A stretch of DNA of 5,567 nt from Treponema sp. (GTDB taxonomy: Bacteria > Spirochaetota > Spirochaetia > Treponematales > Breznakiellaceae), in assembly GCA_020216655.1 (NCBI GenBank), contig JAIWNU010000218.1, positions 1 through 5,567 of the forward strand, read 5' to 3'. A model generated the notes under the pieces. That model was not told the DNA's origin, did not search any database, and was given only the letters and a program-made list of their open reading frames with translations. Each line of letters begins with the position of its first letter. Position 1 is the first letter of the stretch. A program made the translations under genes and the position numbers. Positions 5,497 through 5,567 of this stretch are shown piece after piece.

Positions 5497-5567
5497 ATGG
5501 GAGTCAGTAAAAAGTATGCAGGTCTTTTTAGGGTGATTTTCCTAGTTTTTCTATCCAGCGTATTTTA
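5497..5567 (+). CDS. 5' end of a gene with a signal-peptide or membrane-anchor N-terminus (partial)
   Basis: Twenty-three codons are visible before the window ends. They read MGVSKKYAGLFRV and then a hydrophobic run IFLVFLSSVF. A short basic stretch (Lys5, Lys6, Arg12) followed by at least ten hydrophobic residues is what a signal peptide or an N-terminal membrane helix looks like, so the product is probably exported or membrane-bound. The start is well supported by GGGAGG six bases upstream and an extended -10 promoter. The family cannot be recognised from this fragment. It is divergent from the HAD phosphatase gene, with 64 bases between starts. Confidence 0.65.
   Translation, partial: MGVSKKYAGLFRVIFLVFLSSVF

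Overview
The window carries four complete protein genes that I recognise at family level, one small membrane-protein gene of unknown role, and the first 71 bases of a sixth gene. Apart from one AT-rich stretch, coding DNA is moderately GC-rich (about 60% in a sampled block of ilvD). The genes are ordinary bacterial chromosomal genes. IlvD is closest to the E. coli-type dihydroxy-acid dehydratase. The mix of E. coli-like IlvD, a stand-alone RibD reductase domain, a DraG-like hydrolase and a NagD-like HAD phosphatase would fit a mid-GC spirochaete (termite-gut Treponema type), but this is a weak guess and nothing here fixes the taxon. I see no phage, transposon, CRISPR or RNA gene.

Layout. Positions 1-118 lie downstream of ilvD and hold a GC hairpin, a Shine-Dalgarno-like sequence and unresolved short reading frames. 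ilvD (119-2008, minus) makes branched-chain amino acid precursors. A 190-base AT-rich spacer separates it from a stand-alone RibD-type reductase gene (2199-3005, minus). Then comes a 222-base spacer containing a strong promoter for the reductase and a start-less open frame on the plus strand. An AT-rich gene for a small three-helix membrane protein follows (3228-3611, minus). It is divergent from an ADP-ribosylglycohydrolase gene (3707-4639, plus), which runs convergently, with a 7-base gap, into a NagD-like HAD phosphatase gene (4647-5432, minus). A further gene begins divergently at 5497 with a signal-anchor-like N-terminus and runs off the window.

The genes do not form an obvious single pathway. 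Each has its own promoter-like sequence, and there are two divergent promoter regions, so this reads as a set of independent transcription units rather than a dedicated system.

The most notable pattern is in the start sites. ilvD, the membrane protein and the 5497 gene have clear Shine-Dalgarno sequences. The reductase and the HAD gene have none, and instead have -35/-10 elements whose predicted transcription start falls on or next to the A of the ATG. The ADP-ribosylglycohydrolase has the same layout for its -10 box alone. This predicts leaderless mRNAs beside led ones. The second notable point is the roughly 32% GC membrane-protein gene amid GC-richer neighbours. I found no convincing previously undescribed multi-gene system.
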